From G016234445 sp964438865 (GTDB lineage Bacteria > Chloroflexota > Dehalococcoidia > Tepidiformales > Tepidiformaceae), in contig CAYTMI010000012.1 in the NCBI GenBank assembly GCA_964438865.1, positions 11,517 through 75,516 on the forward strand: a stretch of DNA of 64,000 nt. Reading direction: 5' to 3'. The position numbers and the translations under genes were made by a program. The notes beneath the pieces were generated by a model that did no database searches, was not told where the DNA came from, and saw only the letters and a list, made by a program, of their open reading frames with translations. Every line of letters starts with the position of its first letter. Position 1 is the first letter of the stretch. Shown here piece by piece: positions 27,218-36,137 of this stretch.

Positions 27218-28108
27218 TTAGCCGTCTCGCCCAAGCAACCGCGCCGCCAGCTCCCTGCCGGCCACCCCGCCATCGTGCCCGGGCCCCGTCGTGCTCCCTC
27301 TCGCCAGCCTCCCCCCTATCGCGACAAGCCCCTGGAGTTCGAGCCAGCCATCGTCGCCCAGGGTGGCAAGCGCCGCCGCCGGGAACGAACAGCCGGCTTC
27401 CAGCGCCGCCATGAACGCCCGTTCGGCGTCCGTCTCCAAACGGAGCCGGGCGACGTCGATCGCTGCGAGGGCCTCCACGGTTTCCCTGTCCGGCTCCCGG
27501 CATTCCACCGCGAGCGCGCCTTGTGCCGGCGCCGGCAACATCTCAGCCGGGCTCAGTACGTGGGCGGCCCGGCCTTCGATTCCGAGCCGCCGCAGGCCAG
27601 CAAGAGCCAGCACCGTGGCGTCGTATTCGCCGGAATCCACGCGGCCAATCCGCGTCTCGACGTTCCCTCGGATCGGCCTGAACTGGAGGTCCGGGCGAAG
27701 CGCACGCAACTGTGCCTCCCGCCGGGGACTGCTCGTGCCGACCACCGCGCCCGCCTCCAGCCGGTCCAGTCCCCGGCCGTCGCGGGTCACCAGTGCGTCG
27801 CGGACATCCTCCCGCGCCGGGACCGCGCCGATGACGAGGCCCGCCGTTCGGGCCGTGGGGAGGTCCTTGTAGCTGTGCACCGCGAGGTCCACGTTCTCCC
27901 GGAGCAGCGCTTCCTGGATCGCCGAGGTGAACCAGCCAGTTCCCTCCCGCAGCGGTGTCGACTGGTCGCGGTCACCCGCGGTCGTGATCTCGACGATTTC
28001 GAGGCGGATGGATGGGTCCCCGGCCCGCAGAAGCCCGGCCACGATCTCAACCTGGGCCAGCGCCAGCCGGCTCGCCCGCGTACCGATGCGGAGCACTCGC
28101 CCGGTCAC
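27218..28108 (-). CDS. hemC: Hydroxymethylbilane synthase (porphobilinogen deaminase)
   Basis: 296 aa, GTG start at 28108 in a GTGA overlap with hemL. It polymerises four porphobilinogens. Signatures are RIGTRASRLALAQ at the start, HSYKDLPT, GTSSPRREAQL, and the dipyrromethane-cofactor Cys in LEAGCSFP. Last gene of the minus-strand tetrapyrrole operon; hemA and hemB are not in the window. Confidence 0.95.
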   Translation of the reverse strand: MTGRVLRIGTRASRLALAQVEIVAGLLRAGDPSIRLEIVEITTAGDRDQSTPLREGTGWFTSAIQEALLRENVDLAVHSYKDLPTARTAGLVIGAVPAREDVRDALVTRDGRGLDRLEAGAVVGTSSPRREAQLRALRPDLQFRPIRGNVETRIGRVDSGEYDATVLALAGLRRLGIEGRAAHVLSPAEMLPAPAQGALAVECREPDRETVEALAAIDVARLRLETDAERAFMAALEAGCSFPAAALATLGDDGWLELQGLVAIGGRLARGSTTGPGHDGGVAGRELAARLLGRDG

Positions 28109-29379
28109 GCGTAAGCCTCCCCGGCCAACGCTTCGTGCGCCGCCTTCACGGTCTGGTCGATGTCGCCCTCCGTGTGCGCCGCCGAAACGAACCACGTCTC
28201 GAACTGCGACGGCGGCAGTAGGATCCCGCGTTCCAGCATCGCGCGGTGGAACCTGCCGAATCGCTCCGTGTTCGACTCCCGGGCTTCGGCGTAGTTCGTG
28301 GGTGCGCCCTCGCGGAAGAACAGCGTCAGCATCGACCCGCAACGGACGACCGCGCCCGGCACGTTCGCCCGGCGGCACGCGGCGCCCAGGCCGTGCTCAA
28401 GGTGCCGGGCAAGCTCGTCGGCCCGCGCGTACGCCGTTCCCGAACTCAGCAGGTCGAGGGTTGTGACGCCGGCCGCCATCACCAGCGGATTCCCGGACAG
28501 CGTGCCCGCCTGGTAGACCGGCCCGGAAGGCGAAAGCTGGTCCATCAACTCTGCGCGCCCGCCGAACGCCCCCACCGGCAACCCTCCACCGATGATCTTG
28601 CCCAGGCAGACGAGGTCCGCCAACGGCAACAGGTCTGAGAGCCCGAATCGCAGCCGGAACCCGGTGATCACTTCGTCCGCGATGAGGAGCGCCCCATGCT
28701 CCCGGGGTGTTTCCTGCAGCGCCGCGAGGAAGGCGGGCGAAGGCTCGACCAGCCCCATGTTCCCGGCCACGGGTTCGACGATGACCGCCGCCGTCTCGGT
28801 TCCGTGGCTCGCGAACCAGTCCCGCAACGCCCCCGGGTCGTTGTAGGGCAGCACCGCCGTCAGCCCCGCGATCTCTGCCGGCACGCCCGCGGAGTCGCTG
28901 AGCCCGAACGTCGCCACGCCGCTCCCGGCCTTCACCAGGAGCCCGTCGTTGTGGCCGTGGTAGCAGCCGTCGAACTTGACGATCACCCCGCGGCCCGTCG
29001 CTGCCCGTGCCAGGCGGATCGCGGTCATCGTCGCTTCGGTGCCGGAGTTCACGAACCGGATGCGTTCCAGGCCCGTTGCCCGCGTCACCCGCCGGCCCAA
29101 TTCGACCTCGCCCGGAGTCAAGGCGCCAAAGGCCGTACCCTCGGCGGCGGCCGTGGCGATCGCCTGCACCACCTTCGGGTGAGCGTGGCCCAGGATCAGC
29201 GGGCCGAATGCGGCGATGTAGTCGACGTAACGCTGGCCGTCGGCATCGAACACGTGGGCGCCGGCCCCCCGAACAATCGGCACCGGCTTCCCGCCGACTG
29301 ACCGGAACGACCGCACGGGGCTGTTCACCCCCCCGGGAAAGAGCAGCGCGGCCTCGCGGCGAATCTTTTCATTGCTCAA
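28105..29379 (-). CDS. hemL: Glutamate-1-semialdehyde 2,1-aminomutase
   Basis: 424-aa PLP enzyme forming 5-aminolevulinate in the C5 pathway. Start region MSNEKIRREAALLFPGGVNS is typical, GTEATMTAIRLARAATGR and GCYHGHND belong to the cofactor site, and CLGKIIGGGLPVGAFGG holds the Schiff-base Lys. Length matches the family (about 425). ATGA/GTGA overlaps with both neighbours show co-translation. Confidence 0.95.
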   Translation of the reverse strand: MSNEKIRREAALLFPGGVNSPVRSFRSVGGKPVPIVRGAGAHVFDADGQRYVDYIAAFGPLILGHAHPKVVQAIATAAAEGTAFGALTPGEVELGRRVTRATGLERIRFVNSGTEATMTAIRLARAATGRGVIVKFDGCYHGHNDGLLVKAGSGVATFGLSDSAGVPAEIAGLTAVLPYNDPGALRDWFASHGTETAAVIVEPVAGNMGLVEPSPAFLAALQETPREHGALLIADEVITGFRLRFGLSDLLPLADLVCLGKIIGGGLPVGAFGGRAELMDQLSPSGPVYQAGTLSGNPLVMAAGVTTLDLLSSGTAYARADELARHLEHGLGAACRRANVPGAVVRCGSMLTLFFREGAPTNYAEARESNTERFGRFHRAMLERGILLPPSQFETWFVSAAHTEGDIDQTVKAAHEALAGEAYA

Positions 29380-30056
29380 GGTGTCGGCTCCTCCGCGGGT
29401 TGGTGGCCGTCGAATCGGCGGCGCAGGTAGGTCTCGCGCAGTTCATTCCCCTGCGCCTCGAATTCGGCGAATCCCGTGGTAGTCGACGGTGGCTGCGGCG
29501 CCGGCGGGTCCGCTTCCCAGAGTGCGGCCTCGCGGCAGAATCCGACAAGCACGCTGCATGCCTCCGGGCAGGGGATTGTGCCATCGCCGGCCGGCACTTC
29601 TCCCGCCCACGCGGGAGTCCGGACGCACGCCGCGCAGACCACGTCGACCGCCAGCCCCCGTGCCCCCGCGGGGAGGCGGTTCGCAGCTTCGTAACGCCCG
29701 GACTGGCGCTCCAGCACGGCCTCGATCCCCGTGATTCGCAGCGTCCCGCTCGCCGCCTGATCGATGTGGCGAGCCGCCAGCGGGTAGATCACGTCCAGTG
29801 CGTCGAGGAGTTCTGCCTCGCTCGCGCACCAAACCTCCCACCCTCCCGGCATCGTGTGGGCGCCAGAGAGCGGGCGGTAGCGGCCGAACTGGTCGGTCCG
29901 GATGTGGTCTCGCAGCGCGCCGCCGCCATCCAGCCGGGCCACCCCGTCCGTGGCCTCCGGTCCGCGCACCACGAACGAGTCCCCCTCGCGCCCGACGGTG
30001 ACTTCGCCGAGAACGAATGTGTCCCGCCCGGCCAGGGCACGGCCCAGCCAGTTCAT
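29376..30056 (-). CDS. DR2241-like protein with cysteine cluster in the haem operon
   Basis: 226 aa, overlapping both neighbours by 4 nt. The N-terminal part contains GRYRPLSGAHTMPGGWEVWC and a helix rich in acidic residues (SEAELLDALDVIYPLAARHI); the C-terminal part carries VVCAACVRTP and TIPCPEACSVLVGFC, five to six cysteines that can hold an iron-sulfur cluster. This matches my memory of the DR2241 stabilising and 4Fe-4S domains found beside CbiX-type chelatases in Deinococcus-Thermus, here without a chelatase domain. A role in tetrapyrrole handling is inferred from the operon. The identification needs a profile search. Confidence 0.5.
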   Translation of the reverse strand: MNWLGRALAGRDTFVLGEVTVGREGDSFVVRGPEATDGVARLDGGGALRDHIRTDQFGRYRPLSGAHTMPGGWEVWCASEAELLDALDVIYPLAARHIDQAASGTLRITGIEAVLERQSGRYEAANRLPAGARGLAVDVVCAACVRTPAWAGEVPAGDGTIPCPEACSVLVGFCREAALWEADPPAPQPPSTTTGFAEFEAQGNELRETYLRRRFDGHQPAEEPTP

Positions 30057-31534
30057 CCGAGCGCGTCCACTACGGCTTGCACAAGCGACTCAAGCGAGGG
30101 TGCGGCCGCTTCGACGTCCACGCGGCCGAATGCCGTTCTCACCGCCTCGGAAGTCTGGGGGCCGATGCTGATCAGCCGCGTCCCGGCAGCAAGGCTGGTG
30201 CCTTCAAGTGCTCGCGCCAGGTTGTGGGCAGTCGAGGCGCTGGTGAAGGTGATGGCGTCCGCCGCGGCGACCTCCCGCAGTCTCTCGGCATCCAGCGGCT
30301 CGAACAGCGTTTCGTACGCAGTGACGCGCTCCACCAGGGCACCTCTTGCCCGGAGTGCGGCCTCCAGGCGATCGTCGGCCAGCGCCGAAACGGCAAGCAC
30401 GACGCGGTCGCCGGCCGCCACCGGCAGTTCCTCGGCCAGCGCTGCCGTCATCGCCCGGCTGGGGACGAAGTCGGGGCGGATGCCACCGGCACGTAGTGCT
30501 GCCGCCGTGGCCTCGCCAATCGCCGCCACCCCCACCCCGGCCAGCGCGCGAGCGTCCAGTCCGGCCGCATCGAGCTCGGCCAAGATGGCCGCGACCGCGT
30601 TCTGGCTTCCAAGGCAGATCCACGCTGGTTTGTCCAGCACCGCATCCCGCAGCAGCGGATTTGGCGTCAGCCAGCGGGTTGCGATGACCGGGGCTTCGAC
30701 CACCAGCGCCCCAAGGGCAGCCAGGCGGCTCGCCAGTTCGCTCGACTGCGCGCGGCTTCGCGTTACCACCACCCGCCGCCCCGCCAGTGGTCCCGGCGTG
30801 AACCATGCCAGCCGATCCGCCAGCTTCACGACCTCGCCCACGACCGTCACCATCGGCGAACCGAGCCCAGCCTCGCGCACCCGGGCTGCGATCGTCTCCA
30901 CCGTCCCCCGGACGACAGCCTGGTCGGCACGGGTCCCCCACCGGATGCACGCCGCCGGTGTCCCCGGACGGCGGCCGGCCGAGATCAAGCGGCTGGTGAG
31001 CCGCTCCAGGGTCCCGGCGCCCATGAGGATGACGAGCGTGTCCACTCGCGCCGCCGCCGCCCAGTCGATCGTGTCATCCTCGTTCTCCGCGCCGCTGCCA
31101 GTCACCACCATGAAGCTGCTGGCGACCCCACGGTGCGTCACAGGGATTCCCGCGTAGGCCGGCGCCGCGATGGCGGACGTGATCCCGGGCACCACCGTGA
31201 AGGGGATGCCTGCTTCCCCGCATCCCATCGCTTCTTCCGACCCCCGCCCGAACACGAAGGGGTCCCCGCCTTTGAGCCGCACCACCGTCTTCCCCTCACG
31301 CGCAAAGGCGACGATGGCCGCGGTGATCCCTTCTTGCGAAAGCGCGTGCATGTCGGCGCGTTTGCCCACGTAGACCAGTTCCGCCGTGGGGGGCGCGTGC
31401 CGCAGCAACTGCGGCGCCGCCAGCGCGTCATAAAGCACGACGTCAGCGCGCCCGAGCGCTTCCACGCCGGCGACCGTGATCAGCCCCGGGTCGCCCGGGC
31501 CCGCCCCAATGATGTACACGTGTCCGATCGGCAT
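30053..31534 (-). CDS. cobA-hemD: Fused uroporphyrinogen-III C-methyltransferase / uroporphyrinogen-III synthase
   Basis: 493 aa from ATG 31534 (MPIGHVYIIGAGPGDPGL). Residues 1 to about 240 form the SAM-dependent methyltransferase: GAGPGDPGLIT, VRLKGGDPFVFGRG and VVPGITSAIA are all present. After about 250 the HemD fold follows (GRRVVVTRSRAQSSELASRL, ICLGSQNAVAAI, AITFTSASTAHNLARAL, LISIGPQTSEAV). Making uro'gen III and committing it to sirohaem/cobalamin in one chain is known from other bacteria. First gene of the operon; a longer in-frame extension upstream is not supported. Confidence 0.93.
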   Translation of the reverse strand: MPIGHVYIIGAGPGDPGLITVAGVEALGRADVVLYDALAAPQLLRHAPPTAELVYVGKRADMHALSQEGITAAIVAFAREGKTVVRLKGGDPFVFGRGSEEAMGCGEAGIPFTVVPGITSAIAAPAYAGIPVTHRGVASSFMVVTGSGAENEDDTIDWAAAARVDTLVILMGAGTLERLTSRLISAGRRPGTPAACIRWGTRADQAVVRGTVETIAARVREAGLGSPMVTVVGEVVKLADRLAWFTPGPLAGRRVVVTRSRAQSSELASRLAALGALVVEAPVIATRWLTPNPLLRDAVLDKPAWICLGSQNAVAAILAELDAAGLDARALAGVGVAAIGEATAAALRAGGIRPDFVPSRAMTAALAEELPVAAGDRVVLAVSALADDRLEAALRARGALVERVTAYETLFEPLDAERLREVAAADAITFTSASTAHNLARALEGTSLAAGTRLISIGPQTSEAVRTAFGRVDVEAAAPSLESLVQAVVDALG

Positions 31535-31564
31535 CTGGCTAACCGGTCGCCCCTCGTTTGAATC

Positions 31565-31572
31565 ATCATATA
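31565..31572 (-). promoter_or_regulatory. Candidate -10 of the tetrapyrrole operon
   Basis: On the minus strand the AT-rich run TATATGAT lies 31 nt upstream of the cobA-hemD start, between two GC-rich genes, with a GAGGGG ribosome-site-like stretch downstream. No convincing -35 is seen. Confidence 0.35.
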
Positions 31573-31619
31573 GGGTCGGGCCCGCCCGGCCGCCCCTCGA
31601 TGTGGTCAGCGCCTCCGGC

Positions 31620-32642
31620 TCAGCTATAGAACGTCTGGGCGATCGCCATCCCGTAGGCCGCCTGCTGGTCCGGCGCCAGCCCGTAGGCCGGCGGTACCAG
31701 GCAGGCGGAATCGGCATGCTCCCAGATCGGCGCGACCCGCTTCCTTACCTCGTCGGGCGTCCCGCAGACCACGAACGTCTGCGCCATCTCGTCGGTGACC
31801 AGGTGCTTCACGTCCACGTAGCTGCCCTGTCTCAGGCCGTCCTGCAGCAGCTTCGCCTCTCTGCGGAAGCCATGCGCCGCGAAGTACTCCTCGTACTGCT
31901 CGATCCCGCCATAGAACGCGACCGTCGCCCGCGCATCCTCGATCGCCTGCCGGCGGTCGTTGTTGGGCGCCACGAACAGCCAGATGTTGAACTCGATCGC
32001 CGACCGCTCCCGCCCGCCCTTCGCCAGCCCCGCCCGGATGTCGTCCATCACCTTCGTCGTCGCCCAGTCTATCGACCAGATCGGGTGGCCGATCACCCCA
32101 TCCGCGACCTCCGCTCCCATTCGCAGCAATGGCTGCCGGAGCCCTGCCACCCAGATAGGGATGTCCGTCCGCACCGGGGCCGCCAGCGGTTGGAACTCGC
32201 TGAAGTCGTGCTGGTGGTACTTCCCGTCGTATCGCCGCAGTTCGCCCGTGTGGCTCTTCGCGATGACCTGCCGGACGATGTCGATGACCTCCCGGAGGTG
32301 CTCCACCGGCTTCCCGTACGGCATCCCGAAGAAGCCTTCGCTCCACGCTCGGACGCTCGAACCCAGCCCCAGGACGAACCGGCCGTTGCTGATCCGGTCC
32401 AGGTCCATCGCCGCGACAGCGGTCTCGAATGGGCTCCGCGCGAACGCCAGCGCGATCCCGGTAGCCAGTTTCACCCGGCTTGTCACCCCGGCGGCCGCCG
32501 CAAGCGGGATGAACGGCGGCCCATAGACCTGTGGCGCAAACAGCCCTTCCAGCCCCATCGCCTCGTATTGCTGGGCCATGCCCGTCAGCATCGGCCCGGG
32601 CATCGGGGAAATCACCCCCCAGTATCTTGGCGAGTTCGGCAT
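31620..32642 (-). CDS. LLM-class (F420-type) oxidoreductase
   Basis: 340-aa luciferase-like family member, different subgroup from the one at 25110. Motifs include TSRVKLATGIALAFARSP, DLDRISNGRFVLGLGSS and DIPIWVAGLRQPLLRMGAE, typical for F420-dependent reductases of actinobacteria and chloroflexi. A ribosome site GGAGGG stands about nine nt before ATG 32642. The substrate cannot be told. It is transcribed toward the tetrapyrrole operon with an 85-bp gap. Confidence 0.85.
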   Translation of the reverse strand: MPNSPRYWGVISPMPGPMLTGMAQQYEAMGLEGLFAPQVYGPPFIPLAAAAGVTSRVKLATGIALAFARSPFETAVAAMDLDRISNGRFVLGLGSSVRAWSEGFFGMPYGKPVEHLREVIDIVRQVIAKSHTGELRRYDGKYHQHDFSEFQPLAAPVRTDIPIWVAGLRQPLLRMGAEVADGVIGHPIWSIDWATTKVMDDIRAGLAKGGRERSAIEFNIWLFVAPNNDRRQAIEDARATVAFYGGIEQYEEYFAAHGFRREAKLLQDGLRQGSYVDVKHLVTDEMAQTFVVCGTPDEVRKRVAPIWEHADSACLVPPAYGLAPDQQAAYGMAIAQTFYS

Positions 32643-32763
32643 GGCGCGGCCCTCCTCTCAGTTGCCTACATCGTTCGCTGTCTGCTGCGAATGGGAATGA
32701 CCGCGATCACATCTTCTCTTTCCGGGGAGGCCTGGCCCGCGGGAAGCGTCTGGCCCTCTCTGG

Positions 32764-32769
32764 TAAGCT
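32764..32769 (+). promoter_or_regulatory. -10 box for leaderless PAC2 mRNA
   Basis: TAAGCT (TANNNT) ends exactly 6 nt before the GTG start at 32776, with no ribosome site between. The same spacing recurs at several other genes in the window. Confidence 0.45.
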
Positions 32770-32775
32770 GGCCCC

Positions 32776-33648
32776 GTGGAGCACCTCAACATCACCCGCC
32801 AGCCCGAGCTGCATGCGCCGGTCGCGGTCATCGCCTTTGCCGGCTGGAACGACGCCGCCAGCGCGGCCACCAACGCCGCCCGCTTCCTTGTCCGTCGCAT
32901 GGGCGCCCGCAAGTTCGCCAGCGTCGACCCGGAACCGTTCTACGTCTTCAGCGATACCCGCCCTTCCGTCCGCCTGGATATCCGCGGCCAGCGCCAGGTT
33001 GATTGGCCCGCGAACGACTTCTACTACGCGCGCAACCCCACCGGCCCCCACGACATCGTCGTCATGATCGGCGTCGAGCCCAACCTCCGCTGGCGGACCT
33101 TCGCCAACCTCTACCAGTCGCTCTTCACCGACCTAGGCGTGACCATGGCCGTCTCCCTCGGCGCACTCATGGCCGATATCCCCCACACGCTCCCCGTCCG
33201 CGTCACCGGTACCGCCGCCGATCCTGAGACGGCGGCCACGCTTCACCTCACGACTTCCCGCTACGAAGGCCCCACAGGCATCGTCGGCGTCCTCCACGAC
33301 CTCCTCCGGCGCTCCACGCTCCCCGCCGCCAGCCTCTGGGCGAACGTCCCCCACTACCTCACGACCAACCAGAACCCACCCGCGACCATGGCCCTGCTCG
33401 AACGGCTCCAGGGCATGATCGGCCTCGAATTCGACTTCACCGAACTCCTCGGCGCCGCCGAGCGTTTCGTCCGCGAAGTGAACGCTGCTGTCGAGGCCAA
33501 CTCCGAAATCGGTGATTACGTCCGCAAGCTGGAAGAAGCTGCCGAACGCGCGAGGACCGCCCCGGAAGAGCCGACCGCGCTCCCCACCGGCCAGGACCTC
33601 GTCCTCGACATCGAAGAGTTCCTGCGCACCCAGCGCGACGACCGCTAA
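32776..33648 (+). CDS. PAC2-family protein
   Basis: 290 aa, GTG start. The N-terminal APVAVIAFAGWNDAASAATNAARFL and VVMIGVEPNLRWRTFANLY, with AVSLGALMADIPHTLPVRVTG in the centre, are the PAC2 (proteasome-assembly-chaperone-like) pattern. Bacterial homologues occur widely in actinobacteria and chloroflexi, often without a proven role; no proteasome gene lies here. The C-terminal 60 residues are charged and helical. Confidence 0.85.
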   Translation: MEHLNITRQPELHAPVAVIAFAGWNDAASAATNAARFLVRRMGARKFASVDPEPFYVFSDTRPSVRLDIRGQRQVDWPANDFYYARNPTGPHDIVVMIGVEPNLRWRTFANLYQSLFTDLGVTMAVSLGALMADIPHTLPVRVTGTAADPETAATLHLTTSRYEGPTGIVGVLHDLLRRSTLPAASLWANVPHYLTTNQNPPATMALLERLQGMIGLEFDFTELLGAAERFVREVNAAVEANSEIGDYVRKLEEAAERARTAPEEPTALPTGQDLVLDIEEFLRTQRDDR

Positions 33649-33667
33649 CCCGCGAGCCCTGTGCCAG

Positions 33668-34186
33668 CTAGATTGCGAACTGCATCCCCTGGATCCCCTT
33701 GAGCGCCGTGATCTCCCCAAGGTGCATGAACCCGTGCGTCATCAGCACCTGCCGGAACACCCTCCACTTCGGCATCTCGCCCAATGGCCGGACCATCTGG
33801 ACCTCCTCCAGCCACTCCAGCGAGACGCTCTTCAGGAACGCCGTCACTTCTTTCGCGACCGCCGCGTTGTACTCCCGGAAGAGGCCGATGTCGTCGATCC
33901 GCAGCGCCTGCGCGTCGGCCAGCGTCATGCCCGTGCCCTGGTCCACTTTCGGGAGGCCGAACTTCTCGAAGTAGCCGCCTTCGATCCAGACGGGGTTCTT
34001 CCGCTGCAGGACGAAGTTGTTGACGTTGTCCTCCGTCCGCACCACGTGCCAGGCCGAGAACGCCGCCGAGACCATCTTCCCGCCTGGCTGCCAGTTGAAC
34101 TGTTCCGGCGTCAGGTCCTTGATGTTGTCGTCCATCCAGCTGTTCAGCTGGTCGATGCCGTCGATGAGCAGGTCGCGGATGTCCAC
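33668..34186 (-). CDS. DinB-fold protein
   Basis: 172-aa four-helix DinB/YfiT-like protein. GTG 34186 is preferred over an upstream ATG because GGAGGC stands six nt before it. Putative metal His residues are in FSAWHVVRTEDN and in THGFMHLGEI. It is clearly paralogous to the protein at 54789 (shared WHxVRTEDNxxNFVxQRK and a QGTGM segment). Bacterial members are thiol-dependent transferases or of unknown role; this subgroup cannot be assigned. Confidence 0.85.
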   Translation of the reverse strand: MDIRDLLIDGIDQLNSWMDDNIKDLTPEQFNWQPGGKMVSAAFSAWHVVRTEDNVNNFVLQRKNPVWIEGGYFEKFGLPKVDQGTGMTLADAQALRIDDIGLFREYNAAVAKEVTAFLKSVSLEWLEEVQMVRPLGEMPKWRVFRQVLMTHGFMHLGEITALKGIQGMQFAI

Positions 34187-34234
34187 TGTTGCCTCCGGGC
34201 GCCGCATCAGGCGGCGGTTGTCGTGCCCCGAAGT

Positions 34235-35236
34235 CTACTCGCGCCGCACGGGTGGAGGCGAATCCGCGCCCTCCACGTCTTCGCGCTGCAACACCGGCTG
34301 TAACCCCCGGCGCACTCGATCGGCGTTCCGTACGAGCGCATAAAGCGTGTCCACCGTCGGCACCGGCACCCCAAGCGCCGCAGCCCGGCGCGCAGGCTCG
34401 CCCAGGATCGCCTCGACCTCCAGCGGCCGCCCGAGGACGTAGTCGAGCACCATGCTCGTCCGGTAGTCCCCCATCGTCGTCGTCTGTCCGAACATCCGCG
34501 CCACGATGTCGTCCGCGTCCAGCCGTGCCGCGCTTCCGGCTTCCGCGAGGTCCGCGTTCCCGGCCGCGACCACTTCACGCATCGCCCGTTCCGCCGTCGC
34601 CGCCAACAGCGGGTCCTTCAGGATGCCCTCCGTGCCCAGCCCGCCGCTCGCGACCGAGAGCCCGTTGAACGGGATGTTCCAGCAGAGCTTCTCCCAGCGG
34701 GCGTAGCGCAGGTTCGGCGCCTTGACCACCTCCACACCGCCGCTCCGCAGCAGCGCCGCCAGTTCCGCCAGCTGCGCCGGGTCGTCCGCAGCGTGGCCTA
34801 CGCTCACACGCCCGTACTCCAGGTGGTGGATCACGCCGTCGGGGCCCCGGTTGATGCAGACGAACGCCATCCCCCCGAAGACTTTCCCCGCGCCCGCCCA
34901 GGCCGCGAACCGTTCCTCGATCCCGAGACCGTTCATCAGCGCGAGGATCCGCGTGTCCGGTCCCACCGCCGGCCGCACCAGTCGCTCCGCCTCGTCGATC
35001 GCCGTCGCCTTGAGCGAACAGACCACCCAGTCCGCCACCCCCGCCTCGGCTGTCGAACCGACCGCCGCCACCTGCACCTGGAAGTCCCCATTCGGGCTCC
35101 GGACGTCAAGTCCGCGCTCCCGCACGCTTTCGAGCCCGCTCCGCATCACGAAGGTGACATCGTGGCCCGCGCGCGCCATCAGCCCGCCGTAGTACCCACC
35201 CACGGCCCCCGCCCCAACGACCACGATCTTGCTCAT
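34235..35236 (-). CDS. Ketopantoate reductase family protein
   Basis: 333-aa NADPH-dependent reductase of the PanE/ApbA family. ATG 35236 gives MSKIVVVGAGAVGGYYGGLMARAGHDV, the dinucleotide-binding motif at the very start; the longer frame only adds unrelated residues. The C-terminal domain has the KLCWNIPFNGLSVASGG helix with the catalytic Lys, and RTSMVLDYVLGRPLEVEAI, where PanE-like enzymes show TSMxxDxxxGRxTEID. It may be true 2-dehydropantoate 2-reductase, but the family has other substrates. Confidence 0.85.
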   Translation of the reverse strand: MSKIVVVGAGAVGGYYGGLMARAGHDVTFVMRSGLESVRERGLDVRSPNGDFQVQVAAVGSTAEAGVADWVVCSLKATAIDEAERLVRPAVGPDTRILALMNGLGIEERFAAWAGAGKVFGGMAFVCINRGPDGVIHHLEYGRVSVGHAADDPAQLAELAALLRSGGVEVVKAPNLRYARWEKLCWNIPFNGLSVASGGLGTEGILKDPLLAATAERAMREVVAAGNADLAEAGSAARLDADDIVARMFGQTTTMGDYRTSMVLDYVLGRPLEVEAILGEPARRAAALGVPVPTVDTLYALVRNADRVRRGLQPVLQREDVEGADSPPPVRRE

Positions 35237-35242
35237 CCCCAA

Positions 35243-35248
35243 AGGATA
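35243..35248 (-). promoter_or_regulatory. -10 box for leaderless ketopantoate-reductase mRNA
   Basis: On the minus strand TATCCT ends 6 nt before the ATG at 35236 (spacer TTGGGG). This is the same geometry as at other starts in the window. Confidence 0.45.
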
Positions 35249-35312
35249 CGGACCCTGGCGACTCTCCGGTAGGCGCCCCGCAAGCGCCCAACCTGCTGTA
35301 TCCTCCAACGCC

Positions 35313-35393
35313 ATGCAGGACGCCGTGCTCGCCACCCTTCCCGTTGTCCACCGGCCGCGTCACCATCACGTCTCACCCCGGTTGCCACGATGA
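35313..35393 (+). CDS. Possible leader peptide of yhhQ
   Basis: A 26-codon frame starts with ATG eight nt behind a TATCCT box and stops in an ATGA overlap with yhhQ. It encodes MQDAVLATLPVVHRPRHHH and a few more residues. Because yhhQ itself has no ribosome site, translation of this frame may feed ribosomes to it. No family is recognised, so it could be chance. Confidence 0.3.
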   Translation: MQDAVLATLPVVHRPRHHHVSPRLPR

Positions 35394-36100
35394 GGCAGCC
35401 TCCGGTCGCGCCTCCACAGCCCCGCTTCCTCGTCCTTATCGCCGCGCTTTTCACCGGCGCCCTCATCGTCTCGAACATCGTGGCCGTCAAGATTGCGAAC
35501 TTCTCCGGCGTCACCGGCCCCATCGACGACTACTTCCTCCCCGCCGCCGTCGTCGTCTTCCCCATCTCCTACATCCTCGGCGACGTCCTCACCGAGGTGT
35601 ACGGCTACCGCACCGCCCGCCGCGTCATCTGGTCCGCATTTCTCGCCAACGGCCTGGCCGTGCTTGCCATCGTCATCGCTCAGGAGGTCCCGGCGGCCCC
35701 CTTCTGGCAGGACCAGGGCGCCTACGAATCCATCCTCGGCCAGACGTGGCGCATCGCCGGGGGCAGCTTCGCGGCCTTCCTCGTCGGCGAATTCGCCAAC
35801 TCCATGGTCCTCGCCCGGATGAAGGTCGCTACCCGGGGCCGCTTCCTCTGGAGCCGAACCATCGGTTCCACCATCGTCGGCGAAGGCCTCGACTCGGCCA
35901 TCTTCATCACCATCGCCTTCGCCGGGAAGGAAGGCATCGACCTCTGGCCGCTCATCTGGAAGCAGTGGCTCTTCAAGGTCGGCTTCGAAACCATCGCCAC
36001 CCCCTTCACCTACGCCGCTGTTATCGCCCTCAAACGGCTCGAGGGCATCGACACCTACGACCGCGACATCGACCTGAACCCGCTGGCGGTCTGGGATTAG
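35390..36100 (+). CDS. yhhQ: Queuosine precursor transporter
   Basis: 236-aa membrane protein of the VUT/YhhQ family with about six helices. Recognisable segments are LIVSNIVAVKI, FPISYILGDVLTEVYGYRTA, FLVGEFANSMVLARMK and the SRTIGSTIVGEGLDSAIFI region with conserved polar residues. Family members import preQ0/preQ1. The following gene is queF, which supports a role in queuosine salvage and synthesis. Confidence 0.92.
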   Translation: MRQPPVAPPQPRFLVLIAALFTGALIVSNIVAVKIANFSGVTGPIDDYFLPAAVVVFPISYILGDVLTEVYGYRTARRVIWSAFLANGLAVLAIVIAQEVPAAPFWQDQGAYESILGQTWRIAGGSFAAFLVGEFANSMVLARMKVATRGRFLWSRTIGSTIVGEGLDSAIFITIAFAGKEGIDLWPLIWKQWLFKVGFETIATPFTYAAVIALKRLEGIDTYDRDIDLNPLAVWD

Positions 36101-36137
36101 CTTGCTCGCGCCGCCCGGCGGCGGCACCCTAAGCGCT

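Noticed and set aside
35237..35390. preQ1 riboswitch ahead of yhhQ-queF
   Set aside because: No pseudoknot-type C/A-rich pattern could be found by eye.
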